Below, one piece after another: positions 1 to 9,172 of a DNA stretch of 64,000 bases. The stretch covers positions 1 through 64,000 of the forward strand of contig NZ_JAMPKJ010000015.1 of NCBI RefSeq assembly GCF_039962115.1, given 5' to 3'. The notes beneath the pieces were generated by a model that saw only the letters and a program-made list of their open reading frames with translations, was not told the DNA's origin and ran no database searches. Numbering within the stretch: the stretch's first letter is position 1; every line of letters begins with the position of its first letter. The translations under genes and the position numbers were made by a program. This DNA comes from Funiculus sociatus GB2-C1. GTDB lineage: Bacteria; Cyanobacteriota; Cyanobacteriia; Cyanobacteriales; FACHB-T130.

Positions 1-46
1 CAAGAATTTCCCATTCTGCATCAGTGAGGCTGCTGGAATACTTCAT
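1..46 (-). mobile_element. IS5-family transposase, N-terminal fragment cut by window edge
   Basis: Reading the minus strand from an ATG at 46 gives a start of the form MKYSSSLTDAEWEIL, which runs off the left edge of the window. This opening, with the L-T-D-x-E-W motif, is the typical N-terminus (DUF4096 type) of IS5-family transposases. The 47-93 stretch upstream should hold the end of the element, but with the other end outside the window its terminal inverted repeat cannot be confirmed. It borders the thioesterase gene, so the biosynthetic locus begins next to an insertion sequence. Only 15 codons are visible, so intactness is unknown. Confidence 0.6.
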
Positions 47-120
47 ACTGCTTAGATTCAAGGGTTGGGTGTAGCTTAATTCAGTCCCCTAAAGATGTCA
101 AATGGGTTCTATAAAAGATT

Positions 121-891
121 TCACACAAATCCTAGTACCATAAGTTGCTCTATTTTTTTAGCAACCATTTCTAGAAGTAGCGGCCGACTACTGTTAATAA
201 AAAAGTGGTCGCCGGGAAGCATTTCTAGGGAAAATAAAGAACTTGTTTGCACACTCCAGCTTTCAATCATTTCTGGTGTCTCTCCGGAATCTTCTATTCC
301 ACCAAAGGCAGAGATAAAACAATCAAGGGGAGGTTCAGTTAGGTAAGTATATGTTCCACAGATTGAAAAATCGGCTCGCAAGATGGGCATTAACAGTTGC
401 ATCAATTCATAATGTTCTAGCACCTGTTTGGGTGTACCATTCAATTGACGTAGCTCTGACAAAAATTCAGGTTCTGGTAGCGTATGAATTAAAGGATTTC
501 GATCGGGTATCTGAGGCGCACGGCGACCCGAAATGAAGAGATGATTTGGGGTTGGCGCTTGCTCGGAGCGGAGTTTACGAGCCAGTTCAAACCCGATCAG
601 CGCACCCATACTGTGACCGAAAAAAGCGAAGGGAATATCCAAATAGGGATGGATAATTTCTGTTAGTGTCTCGACCAGAGGTGAGAGATGAGTAAAGGGT
701 GCTTCCTTAAGCCGATCTTCTCGACCAGGGAGTTGAATAGTACAAACTTCTATGTACGATGGTAAGCTATTCGACCATGTGCGAAAAATTGAAGCAGCGC
801 CTCCAGCATACGGGAAGCAGAATAAGCGAAAGTATGCTTGTGGATTCGGATTAGGACATCTAACCCAAGAATTAAAAGTTGGTGTAGTCAC
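121..891 (-). CDS. Type II thioesterase (alpha/beta hydrolase, GrsT/SrfAD family)
   Basis: This is a 256-residue stand-alone thioesterase of the kind that removes aberrant or stalled acyl groups from carrier proteins of PKS/NRPS lines. The nucleophile motif GHSMG gives Ser94. The likely acid is Asp201 (in GGIEDS) and the likely general base is His229 (in PGDHFF). The N-terminal FCFPYAGG segment is typical of the family oxyanion region, and the length matches the usual 230-260 residues. No signal peptide is seen, so it should be cytosolic. It lies on the opposite strand from the FAAL/PKS genes, beside the glycosyltransferase and exporter genes, which fits an editing role for the PKS at 12.3-18.3 kb. 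Family assignment is firm; the partner is inferred. Confidence 0.88.
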   Translation of the reverse strand: MTTPTFNSWVRCPNPNPQAYFRLFCFPYAGGAASIFRTWSNSLPSYIEVCTIQLPGREDRLKEAPFTHLSPLVETLTEIIHPYLDIPFAFFGHSMGALIGFELARKLRSEQAPTPNHLFISGRRAPQIPDRNPLIHTLPEPEFLSELRQLNGTPKQVLEHYELMQLLMPILRADFSICGTYTYLTEPPLDCFISAFGGIEDSGETPEMIESWSVQTSSLFSLEMLPGDHFFINSSRPLLLEMVAKKIEQLMVLGFV

Positions 892-1036
892 AATTGGCGG
901 TGTTACAGATACGTCTCCAAGCCACTAGAACGGAGCGATCGCTTTATAGTCGCTGCGACTTAACTGCGGCTATCGCTGGACTGCTGAGCAGGGTTCTGTT
1001 GTAAAAACTTGCAAAAATACTATTTGTCGTGGTATT

Positions 1037-2338
1037 TCAATTTATAGCATCGCTACAGATAGTGCTTGAAAAATTTTTGGCAATAGAGTTCTGAAAGCCC
1101 TCAACTGCCCGCGCCACACCGTCTTCTGACCGAATCTGCTGGCTCAAGGCAGCCACGCGAGCCTGCATGGTCTTGTCACTGGTAGCGGTATGGATAGCGT
1201 CTGCTAACCGCTCTACAGTCAGCTGTTTTTTCGGAATCGGTGGCGGTCCTACCCCTAAATCAGCAACCCGCTGCCCCCAAAAGAAGGTTTCACCAAAGGA
1301 GGGTACGATGATTGAGGGTAAACCAGCACGCAGACCAGCAAACGTTGTCCCCGAACCGCCATGATGAACCATAGCCGCCATTTGCGGTAAGAGCCAGTCA
1401 TGGGGAGCCGAGTCCGATGTGACACACAACACCTGATCTGACAATTCAGGATTGCTCAGACCCCCCCACCCCATATCCAAGATTGCCCGCACTCCCGTAA
1501 GAGCTATTGCTTCCAGCACCAACTTTGTCAGCGCTTCCGGGTTACGGTCAATTATACTGCCGAAGGTGACATACACCGGGGGTGAACCAGCAGCTAGGAA
1601 ATCAACGAGATCGGCTGAGGGCTGCCAGTCCGGTGGGCGATCCAGAAACCAGTAGCCGGTAACGTACACCCAATCGGGCCAGTCCGGCGGCTTGGGAAGC
1701 ACGGCAGGGCTGTAGCAGTAGAAAGTGGGCGACTTATAGAACCAACTAGGGACTGTGAGCGGCATGGGGGGCAGATTCAATGTTTTTTGCCGCCACTGGT
1801 TAACCGAAGACCGAATGGATTGCCAGACAAGTTGCTGAAACAAGATGTAGGTTAGCCAGTTGTAGGTGCCGCCCAAACGCAGCCCGGTCGGGGCCCAAGG
1901 AATGGGGAAAGCACGAGTCTGGGTTGCTGGATTAGTCCATGCGCTGTAAAATGGCACGCCCAATTTTTCCGCGATATGGTAGCCCGCGATCGCCAGTGGC
2001 ATACTGATAATCGCTTCCGCTCCCTGACAGGCACGCCACGAGTCAGCTAGTAAGTCTTCCATGATCGGGCCGATGAAGTTACCGATAAAGTTGCGTGTGA
2101 AGCGAATGGTGTTGCGACCGGATTCTGAAAAAATGACTTGCCCCTCTTCTGTTGCAAACAATTCCTTGAGATTGCCAGCCAAGGGGGCGAAGTCTAGCCC
2201 CTGGCTACGCACAAAATTCTCAAAGATGGCATGGGTGGCCAAACAAACTTTATGACCTGCCGCTTGCAACCCCAGCCCTAGAGCTACGTAAGGTTGTACA
2301 TCACCACGCGAACCAATTGTCAAAATCGTGATGTGCAT
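1037..2338 (-). CDS. GT1-family glycosyltransferase (MGT/sterol glucosyltransferase-like)
   Basis: A 433-residue GT-B enzyme. The N-terminus TIGSRGDVQPYVALGLGL is the classic start of the UGT80/vancomycin-type GT1 group, and the C-terminal donor-binding domain contains HHGGSGTT followed by AGLRAGLPSIIVP. Such enzymes move a sugar from a nucleotide sugar onto lipids, sterols or polyketides in the cytosol. At the end of the donor motif, where relatives usually read FGDQxFWG, this protein reads FGETFFWG. The usual Asp-Gln pair that touches the sugar is therefore Glu-Thr, which may alter donor choice. Its position between a type II thioesterase and a DevBCA exporter, facing a PKS, suggests it glycosylates the PKS product. 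The acceptor and sugar are not known. Confidence 0.88.
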   Translation of the reverse strand: MHITILTIGSRGDVQPYVALGLGLQAAGHKVCLATHAIFENFVRSQGLDFAPLAGNLKELFATEEGQVIFSESGRNTIRFTRNFIGNFIGPIMEDLLADSWRACQGAEAIISMPLAIAGYHIAEKLGVPFYSAWTNPATQTRAFPIPWAPTGLRLGGTYNWLTYILFQQLVWQSIRSSVNQWRQKTLNLPPMPLTVPSWFYKSPTFYCYSPAVLPKPPDWPDWVYVTGYWFLDRPPDWQPSADLVDFLAAGSPPVYVTFGSIIDRNPEALTKLVLEAIALTGVRAILDMGWGGLSNPELSDQVLCVTSDSAPHDWLLPQMAAMVHHGGSGTTFAGLRAGLPSIIVPSFGETFFWGQRVADLGVGPPPIPKKQLTVERLADAIHTATSDKTMQARVAALSQQIRSEDGVARAVEGFQNSIAKNFSSTICSDAIN

Positions 2339-2459
2339 ATTTCCTCCTAGTTATTAGCACGGTTGGGACACTGGGACAATTACGGTTGCTCCTTAAATAA
2401 GATTGAGTTAGTCAACACATCTAAAACACCTCCGTCATAATTACTGAATTTTTATAAAA

Positions 2460-3158
2460 CTAGTGAGTCGTGCTGTTGATCGTAACGAGTTGACCATCTT
2501 CCATATGAACAATACGGTCAGCAATATCAAGAATGCGATTATCGTGAGTCACCATGAGAACAGCACACCCCTGTTCCTTAACCAATTGCTGCATGAGTGT
2601 CACTACGTCTCGACCCGATTTACTATCCAAAGCGGCAGTAGGTTCATCAGCTAGAACCAGCTTGGGATGACACACTAAAGCGCGTGCGATCGCTACCCGC
2701 TGTTTTTGTCCTCCTGATAGATTTTCTGGATAGTAATTAATCCGGTTCCCCAACCCAACAGCCTCAAGTGCATCTGCTGATTTTCTACGTGCTTCGAGAA
2801 TAGGAACATTTTCATGTAATTTAATAGACATTTGTACATTTTGTTGAGCTGTTAATGAGCGCAGCAAATTGTGAGATTGGAAAATATAACCAATATGGCG
2901 ACGGATTTTGATGAGTTGTGCATCACTGGCTCCCCGAATCTCTTGGTCAAGAACTTTAAGGCTTCCTTCATCAACAGAGCGCAACCCCCCAATCAAAGTC
3001 AATAAGGTTGTTTTTCCCGAACCAGAGGGCCCCGATAAAATAACTATTTCTCCGGTTTTGACTTCTAAATTGATATTAGACAAAACTCGTTTGCGTAATG
3101 CTCCATTACCAAAGTAATGATTGAGATACTTAATAGAGACAATAGATTTTTGATCCAT
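2460..3158 (-). CDS. devA: DevA-like ABC transporter ATPase
   Basis: A 232-residue ATPase of the MacB/LolD class. Walker A GPSGSGKTT is at 43-51, the signature LSGGQ at 147-151, Walker B LVLADEP at 167-173, and the H-loop is MVTHD near 201. It follows devB and devC in the same direction, with only about 30 bases between the end of devC and its start. That is the standard devBCA order. In heterocystous cyanobacteria DevBCA with a TolC-type outer membrane protein exports heterocyst envelope glycolipids; homologues also occur in species without heterocysts. Here it probably powers export of a lipid or glycolipid. No TolC gene is in the window. Confidence 0.9.
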   Translation of the reverse strand: MDQKSIVSIKYLNHYFGNGALRKRVLSNINLEVKTGEIVILSGPSGSGKTTLLTLIGGLRSVDEGSLKVLDQEIRGASDAQLIKIRRHIGYIFQSHNLLRSLTAQQNVQMSIKLHENVPILEARRKSADALEAVGLGNRINYYPENLSGGQKQRVAIARALVCHPKLVLADEPTAALDSKSGRDVVTLMQQLVKEQGCAVLMVTHDNRILDIADRIVHMEDGQLVTINSTTH

Positions 3159-3188
3159 TAGCTTTCTAGAGTTTGTATGCGTAAATCT

Positions 3189-4340
3189 TTAAAAAATATC
3201 TGCTGGATCTGTACTACGCAGTCTCCGGACAGCAATAAAACCAGAAATAGCACACATCACTATTGTCAATAGCAATACTATTAAAGCTCGGTCATAGGTC
3301 ATTGCAATAGGTAAAAATGTAGCATTTTTAGTTAAATCGTACAGCCCTAGTGAAAGAGCAAATCCAGGGATATAACCTAAAACTGCAAGAATAATGGCTT
3401 CTTGGAAAACAACTAATTCTAAATATAAGTTTTTATATCCCATCGCTTTTAAAGTCGCGTATTCTGAAAGGTGATCGGAAACATCTGTATAAAGAATTTG
3501 ATAAACTATAACTGTACCAACAATGAATCCCATTCCTACACCTAAAGTAAAGATAAAACCAATTGGTGTACTTGTTTTCCAGTAGCTTTTCTCAAAATCT
3601 ACAAAACCTTGATGGGTTAAAACTCTAACATCTTTAGGTAAAGTAGCTTCTATCTGCTTAAGAATTTTTTGAGCATCAGCATTAGGTTTAAGCTGAATAA
3701 GTCCAATATCGATTTCTCCTAATTTACGATCTCTAAATAGATCCAAAAAATTTAAATCATTCACGATTACATTTCCATCAGCTCCAAAAGAAGGACCTAG
3801 TGTAAATAAACCAACAACGTTGACTCTTCTCCCGCCTAATTCGGTAGTAATGAGTTTACCCTGCTCAAATTCTGGAGCAATAGATCCATACTCTTGACGA
3901 GAAGCTCGATCGAACAAAATATTTTCACTAAGTTTAAGCTTATCTATATTCTGGGCGACTTCCGGCAATTTAAAAACAGAATCTCCTGGTCGAAAGCCAT
4001 AGACATATATGGCTCGAAAGGTTCCATCTTCAGGATTTCTCCAATCTCGAAAGCCAACATATATAGGGCTAATAGATTCAACGCCATCAAAGCTCAAAAC
4101 TTGATATAAACGTCGCCAAGAAAAAGTTCTCGTATAACCCAGAGACTTAGAACGAGTGCTGAGCAAAACTAAGTCGCCTTGCAAACTCTGATGTAGTCGT
4201 GTAGCGCTATCATAGAGAGCAGCTTGAAATCCTAATTGCATAAACATGAGAATAACGGCAAAAGCAATGCCTGCTAAAGCAACCAGCAGACGAAGTTTTT
4301 CTCTAGTTAGTTGCAGCCATGCTAAAGGTATATCAAACAT
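3189..4340 (-). CDS. devC: DevC-like ABC transporter permease (FtsX/MacB type)
   Basis: A 383-residue membrane protein with the FtsX/MacB layout: one transmembrane segment near residues 18-38, a large periplasmic domain to about residue 260, then three further transmembrane segments (about 263-285, 313-335 and 348-370). The first residues MFDIPLAWLQLTREKLR and the closing RRLRSTDPADIF are characteristic of DevC proteins. It sits between devB and devA, and the three genes form an apparent minus-strand operon. The periplasmic domain is expected to contact the DevB adaptor and pass substrate to an outer membrane channel, a mechanotransmission scheme known for MacB. The substrate here is inferred from the neighbouring PKS/glycosyltransferase genes only. 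Confidence 0.9.
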   Translation of the reverse strand: MFDIPLAWLQLTREKLRLLVALAGIAFAVILMFMQLGFQAALYDSATRLHQSLQGDLVLLSTRSKSLGYTRTFSWRRLYQVLSFDGVESISPIYVGFRDWRNPEDGTFRAIYVYGFRPGDSVFKLPEVAQNIDKLKLSENILFDRASRQEYGSIAPEFEQGKLITTELGGRRVNVVGLFTLGPSFGADGNVIVNDLNFLDLFRDRKLGEIDIGLIQLKPNADAQKILKQIEATLPKDVRVLTHQGFVDFEKSYWKTSTPIGFIFTLGVGMGFIVGTVIVYQILYTDVSDHLSEYATLKAMGYKNLYLELVVFQEAIILAVLGYIPGFALSLGLYDLTKNATFLPIAMTYDRALIVLLLTIVMCAISGFIAVRRLRSTDPADIF

Positions 4341-4399
4341 TATTGCTCTGGTTTATTAAGAGGAAAATTTATTAATAGTTTTATTGTTTTCAGGGGCAT

Positions 4400-5608
4400 C
4401 TACATATCAATTACTACATTAACCTGTAAATTGGTTAAAGCTGAAACTCTTTGGCTATCCGCTGGGTTTAGACTAATTTTTACCTCAACAATTCTCCGAT
4501 TCACGTCGGCGGTGGGGTCGGTACTTAAGACATCTTGTGGATTAACCTGTAGCCCGATTTGAGTGACTGTTCCGGATAAATTGCCTGGGAAAGCATGGCT
4601 AGTAATAGTAGCTTTTTGCCCAACTTTTACTTTGCTAACATCTAATTCATAAACCTCTGCAATTACATTCATCTGATCTGTTTGTCCCAAAGCAACAATG
4701 CCTTTATTACCAGCTGTCTCTCCGGGTCTGGTATTAATTTTTAAAATTTTTCCCTCTATAGGCGCTCGAATATAGGCTAGCTCTGAATCTGCTTTAGCTT
4801 TCTTCACATTGGCAAGCGCTCTATCAATTTCAGCTTGAGCAGCTTGCACATCTGTAGGACGAATCTCAGCCATTTGATTTAGAGTTGCTTGAGCAGCTTT
4901 TATTTGCTGTTGAAAAGTTGATTGAATCCGGTTTTGATTAACTTGGGCTTCATTTAGCTGCTCTTGTGTCGTTTTCATGAGCAGCTGCTTGCTATCTAAT
5001 TGTGAAGCTGTAACTGCACCGCTTTGGAACAATTTATCATAACGTTGGTACTCGATTCGAGCGTTGTTAAACTGAGCCAAAAGCCGCGCGATCGCTTGGT
5101 CTTGAGCGGCTTGTTGTCCAGCCAATTCGGCTTCTAAGCCTTCAATAGTCGCTTTTTGAGCTTCCAATTCTCCTGTTTTGGCTCCAGCCTTTACTTTAGC
5201 AAGATTGGCTTGAGCGACTTTGACATCTTCTAAAGCCAGTTTTACAGATGTTTGGAGATTTTCCAGGCTATCCAAAATAGCGATCGCTTGTCCTGTTGTA
5301 ACTTTATCGCCTTCCTTGACTAAAAGTTTGGCAACTCGACTTGCTCCCAATCCATTAAGAGCAGTAGGCGCAGACAAGTAAACTACTTCCCCTTCTGGTC
5401 TTAAATGTCCTAAAGCAGAAACGGCTTTATTTGTGGGAGCGATCGCTACAGGATTTGATAAGGAGGCGGACTCACTGCGTTGGAATCTCAATACATATTG
5501 TAAAGCAGCTCCGCTAAGGGCTAAAGCTGTGACAACTGTAGCAATGATAGTCCATCGTCCTGAAGGCTTCAAAAAGGGTTTATTTTTTGAAATAGAATCA
5601 GGCTTCAT
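4400..5608 (-). CDS. devB: DevB-like periplasmic adaptor (HlyD/MFP family)
   Basis: A 402-residue membrane fusion protein. A single N-terminal transmembrane anchor (about residues 19-40) is followed by a lipoyl-like half (LVKEGDKVTTGQAIAILDS). A long alanine- and glutamine-rich coiled-coil hairpin (about 120-260) comes next, then the second lipoyl half (YIRAPIEGKILKINTRPGE) and a beta-barrel/membrane-proximal region. The order and the AIAILDS motif match DevB. It is first in the minus-strand devBCA operon and its start faces the 1.6-kb divergent intergenic region shared with the FAAL gene, so the exporter and the biosynthetic genes may share regulation. No clear NtcA box was found directly upstream of it. 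Confidence 0.9.
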   Translation of the reverse strand: MKPDSISKNKPFLKPSGRWTIIATVVTALALSGAALQYVLRFQRSESASLSNPVAIAPTNKAVSALGHLRPEGEVVYLSAPTALNGLGASRVAKLLVKEGDKVTTGQAIAILDSLENLQTSVKLALEDVKVAQANLAKVKAGAKTGELEAQKATIEGLEAELAGQQAAQDQAIARLLAQFNNARIEYQRYDKLFQSGAVTASQLDSKQLLMKTTQEQLNEAQVNQNRIQSTFQQQIKAAQATLNQMAEIRPTDVQAAQAEIDRALANVKKAKADSELAYIRAPIEGKILKINTRPGETAGNKGIVALGQTDQMNVIAEVYELDVSKVKVGQKATITSHAFPGNLSGTVTQIGLQVNPQDVLSTDPTADVNRRIVEVKISLNPADSQRVSALTNLQVNVVIDM

Positions 5609-7183
5609 AGTTTATTGACTGCTTCTCCATTGCTCCAATTTCTCAACCCTGGCGCGAAACTCATCTTAAACCGCCAGAAGCTTATTGTCTTAATTGGAAT
5701 GAGTCAATTCAGGAAATATCCGATGTGTGGTTATCGTTCATAAAGACAGACCTCTAGACGAACAAGAGAACACTTCACAAAACTCAAGGTAAACGTATCT
5801 ATAATTCTGTGGAAAAGTGCATCCCGCTTTTGTCACCCACACCCTCAAGAGTGAGACGACACCTATCGTCCGCTGAGGCGGACTTAAGACATAGCCTGCT
5901 AGTCACGGCGAGAGTTTGTTCGCCCTTGACTTTATTTGTCAGGTGTTTATAGCCATATTCAGCTTCATTGACTCATGAGATTTTGCGGTTCAAAGATTAA
6001 TTGATGCAACTCACTCGTTCAATGAGGCTTTTATCCAGGCAAGTGACATACATTACTATGACTTACTGCGTGATTTTATCAGGCTAGTCTTTACAAGATG
6101 GAGATTGGACGAATGACCGATATAGTAGCGCTCCAGGTAAGTGAGTTAGCCGCGCAATTGCTTATTCTTGGGGAATTTTGGGGATTTATAGCTCATCGTT
6201 GAGTTCTATACTAGAATGCCAATTTAGTTTTTTCAAGTAGTCTTTGCTACTTTTTTCAGATGAAGTTGATAAAAAAGCCGAAAACCTACTTGCCAAATGA
6301 ATGAAAATATATCAAAAGGATGATGCAAATAATAATTTTTGCTGAAACTCCGAACCTTATGCTCTCCTCGAAGCTAGTTTTTAGCTTTTTTCTTTCTCCA
6401 GATAGTTAGTTACAAACTTTGCTGTTAAACACTTCTATCCTTTCTCTAGTACTCTGATGTATCCATAACAACATACTTATTTAACATTGAGTATGCCTTT
6501 GGGCTGATCCAGTAGAAACACGTAGTCATTTATGTTGTTTTGATGAAGTTGCGAAAAACAACTAGACATATTTATGAAAAGTATGCTAGCTTTCCGTTAG
6601 AAAATCGCCAAAAGATCCATTTTCAACAAAGTGTTCCGAGCCTGAGAGAGGGCAAATAAACTTTTCTCTAACCGCCAAAACTTGCAACTCTACATGAGAT
6701 GTTTTTGATTGTAAAAATATCTGAAACCTTAGTAATGTCGAGTATTGCAGACTTATGAACAAGCAAAAAATACCAAGTGTCTGGCTTTCATCTTGGGTAT
6801 CAAGGGTTACATATTTGATGAGATTTACAGTATGTTTCTCAAGAAAGTCTATCTAGAAAATGTTTTTTTGAGAATCGTTCAAAGGTCGAAAGCTTTTTGA
6901 TTTCCACTGTTATCTGTCTGTACAGGTAACAAATATAAACTATAAAAATCTAGCTTCAGCGAAGTAAAGAGCTGAATGAATTAGTTTTTATAGAAACTTG
7001 GATAAAGTATATTTATTGAACAAATAAATATTTACTGAATTTTTGGGATAACCTGACAGGAGAGTAAACAAAGTTACGGTTTTTTCAATAGAAAATTAGG
7101 TTGATTCGGTGAATTGTCCCTAAAGGAAATGAACTGATATCCATAGGGAAGCAGGTATTTGAAGATATTCTTAGGAGTACGGA
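5609..7183. other. Gene-free divergent intergenic region, 1.6 kb
   Basis: No open reading frame with coding character is seen between devB (leaving left) and the FAAL gene (leaving right). The stretch becomes AT-rich toward the right. It includes an imperfect inverted repeat at 6909-6930 (arms GTTATCTG and CAGGTAAC) that could be an operator, a TTCAGC/GCTGAA pair near 6954-6979, and the NtcA-like box at 7064-7077. It is unusually long for a cyanobacterial intergenic region and could hold a regulatory RNA or a long leader, but nothing in the sequence proves it. Confidence 0.5.
7064..7077 (+). promoter_or_regulatory. Candidate NtcA box and promoter of the FAAL gene
   Basis: GTAAACAAAGTTAC is an exact GTA-N8-TAC match to the NtcA consensus. 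A TANNNT-type -10 hexamer, TAGGTT, starts 19 bases after it, slightly closer than the usual 20-24, and the FAAL start codon is at 7184. By chance about 16 such boxes are expected in a window of this size on base frequencies alone, so the position and the -10 are what make it noteworthy. It would place the lipid locus under nitrogen control. Confidence 0.4.
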
Positions 7184-9022
7184 ATGACTACTTGTTTAGA
7201 TTATTCGACGGACATCGGGCATGAATTTTCGACTTTGGTAGACCTGCTGGACTACAGAGCGAAAAATCAGCCAGACTCTACAGCTTATACCTTTTTGCAG
7301 GACGGAGAAACAGAAGCTGTTACGCTGACATACAAAGAATTGGATCGACAAGCGCGAGCGATCGCATCTCAACTTCAGAGCCTGGATGCCCCAGGTTCTC
7401 GTGCTTTGCTGCTTTATCCACCAGGTTTAGAGTTCATTGCTGCCTTCTTTGGGTGTTTATATGCCTCTGTTGTAGCTGTCCCAGCATATCCACCAAGGCG
7501 CAATCAGAATATGTCCCGATTGCAAGCGATCGCATCTTCTTGCCAAGCAACAATAGCCCTCACAACCATATCCTTGTCTGGCAGCATAGAAGATCGCTTT
7601 ACCGAAGATGCAGAATTCGGCAGATTGCAGTGGCTAGCCACAGATAACATCAACAGCGACCAAGCCCAGACATGGCAGAAACCAGGCTTGGGCCAGAGTA
7701 CCCTAGCTTTTATTCAATACACATCAGGCTCTACGGGTACGCCCAAAGGAGTCATGATCACTCACGGCAACCTGTGGCACAACTCCGCCTTGATCCATCA
7801 GAGTTTCGCTGATACGCCCAACTCTCAGGGCGTAACCTGGCTGCCGTCCTACCACGATATGGGATTAATTGGGGGAGTGCTGCAACCCCTATATGTTGGC
7901 GCGCCGATGGTTTTGATGCCAGCAGTAGCGTTTATGCAAAGACCCTTCCGCTGGCTAGAAGCTATTTCCCGCTATAAAGCGACTACTAGCGGCGGGCCTA
8001 ATTTTGCTTATGACCTTTGTATTCGTAAAATTACCCCAGAACAACGAGCAACTCTTGACCTGAGTAGCTGGGAAGTAGCTTTCACCGGAGCTGAACCCGT
8101 CCGCGCCGAAACCCTAGAGCAGTTTGCCAGCACCTTCGCTGATTGTGGTTTCCGCAAAGAAGCATTTCACCCCTGCTACGGAATGGCGGAAACAACCCTG
8201 ATTGTTTCGGGAGGATTGAAAAAAGCTCCACCGATTATTCGTCAGGTTGATGGCGCAGCCCTTGAGCGAAACCGCGTAGTGGCATCTGTTGGCAAGTCGG
8301 AAAGCACCCGGACAATTGTCGGTTGCGGTCAGACTTGGTTAGACCAGAAAATCCTGATTGTCGATCCTGAGTCTTTAACCCCGTGTCTAGATACCCAAAT
8401 CGGAGAGATTTGGGTATCCGGGCCGAGTGTAGCTGACGGCTATTGGAACCGACCAGAGGAAACAGAAAAAACTTTCCACGCCTATCTAGCAGATACGAAA
8501 GAAGGGCCATTTCTGCGTACAGGGGACTTGGGATTTTTGCAGGATGGCGAATTGTTTATCACCGGGCGGATTAAAGATGTGATTATCATCCGGGGGCAAA
8601 ACCATTATCCCCAGGATATTGAACTGACAGTAGAAAAGAGCCATCCAGCACTGCGGCCTGGTTGTGGGGCAGCGTTTGCGGTGGAATTAAAAGGCGAACG
8701 ACTGGTAATCGTTCAGGAAGTTGAGCGAACTTACCTGCGGAAGCTGGATGTGAATGAAGTAGTAGGGGCTATTCGCCAGGCTGTGGCGGCGGAACACGCT
8801 CTACAGATTTATGCAACAGTGCTGGTGAAAACTGGCAGTATCCCCAAGACTTCGAGTGGTAAAATTCAACGCCATGCTTGTCGGTCTGGGTTTCTCAGTG
8901 GAAGTTTGAATGTCATCGAGGATTGGAGTGAGAATCCTCAGGGCAAATCTAAGTTTCTCAATCTACAGGCTGAGGTCGAATCCGTATTACAGAAATTATC
9001 CACAGGCAAACAGCTAAGCTGA
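7184..9022 (+). CDS. Fatty acyl-AMP ligase (FAAL)
   Basis: A 612-residue adenylate-forming enzyme. The A3 core YTSGSTGTPKGVM is near residues 180-192, SYHDMGLIGG is the characteristic FAAL segment, and RTGDLG and a C-terminal KTSSGKIQR motif follow. FAALs activate free fatty acids as acyl-adenylates and transfer them to an acyl carrier protein rather than to CoA. The ATG at 7184 is preceded by AGGAG at the right distance. The gene opens the plus-strand set that continues with a regulator, a free ACP, a diiron enzyme and a PKS. In the cylindrocyclophane pathway the order FAAL-ACP-diiron halogenase-PKS is known, so this enzyme most likely loads the ACP at 10.4 kb. Chain length cannot be read from the sequence. 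Confidence 0.92.
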   Translation: MTTCLDYSTDIGHEFSTLVDLLDYRAKNQPDSTAYTFLQDGETEAVTLTYKELDRQARAIASQLQSLDAPGSRALLLYPPGLEFIAAFFGCLYASVVAVPAYPPRRNQNMSRLQAIASSCQATIALTTISLSGSIEDRFTEDAEFGRLQWLATDNINSDQAQTWQKPGLGQSTLAFIQYTSGSTGTPKGVMITHGNLWHNSALIHQSFADTPNSQGVTWLPSYHDMGLIGGVLQPLYVGAPMVLMPAVAFMQRPFRWLEAISRYKATTSGGPNFAYDLCIRKITPEQRATLDLSSWEVAFTGAEPVRAETLEQFASTFADCGFRKEAFHPCYGMAETTLIVSGGLKKAPPIIRQVDGAALERNRVVASVGKSESTRTIVGCGQTWLDQKILIVDPESLTPCLDTQIGEIWVSGPSVADGYWNRPEETEKTFHAYLADTKEGPFLRTGDLGFLQDGELFITGRIKDVIIIRGQNHYPQDIELTVEKSHPALRPGCGAAFAVELKGERLVIVQEVERTYLRKLDVNEVVGAIRQAVAAEHALQIYATVLVKTGSIPKTSSGKIQRHACRSGFLSGSLNVIEDWSENPQGKSKFLNLQAEVESVLQKLSTGKQLS

Positions 9023-9172
9023 CACGCCTTAGCCAGTCGTCATCTTAAGAGCTGTCAAGTTGAAACGAAGTTCTGTTCTAGCAACTTTCCAACCTTATAA
9101 CGGCAACTGACAACAGAGTAGCTATTTTCCTTATTTTCTTTGTGGATAAGGGTGTGTATGGGAGCAGATGTG

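Noticed and set aside
5770-5810. GTAAACGTATCTAT near devB as an NtcA site
   Set aside because: The second half is TAT instead of TAC and the spacing to devB was not convincing.
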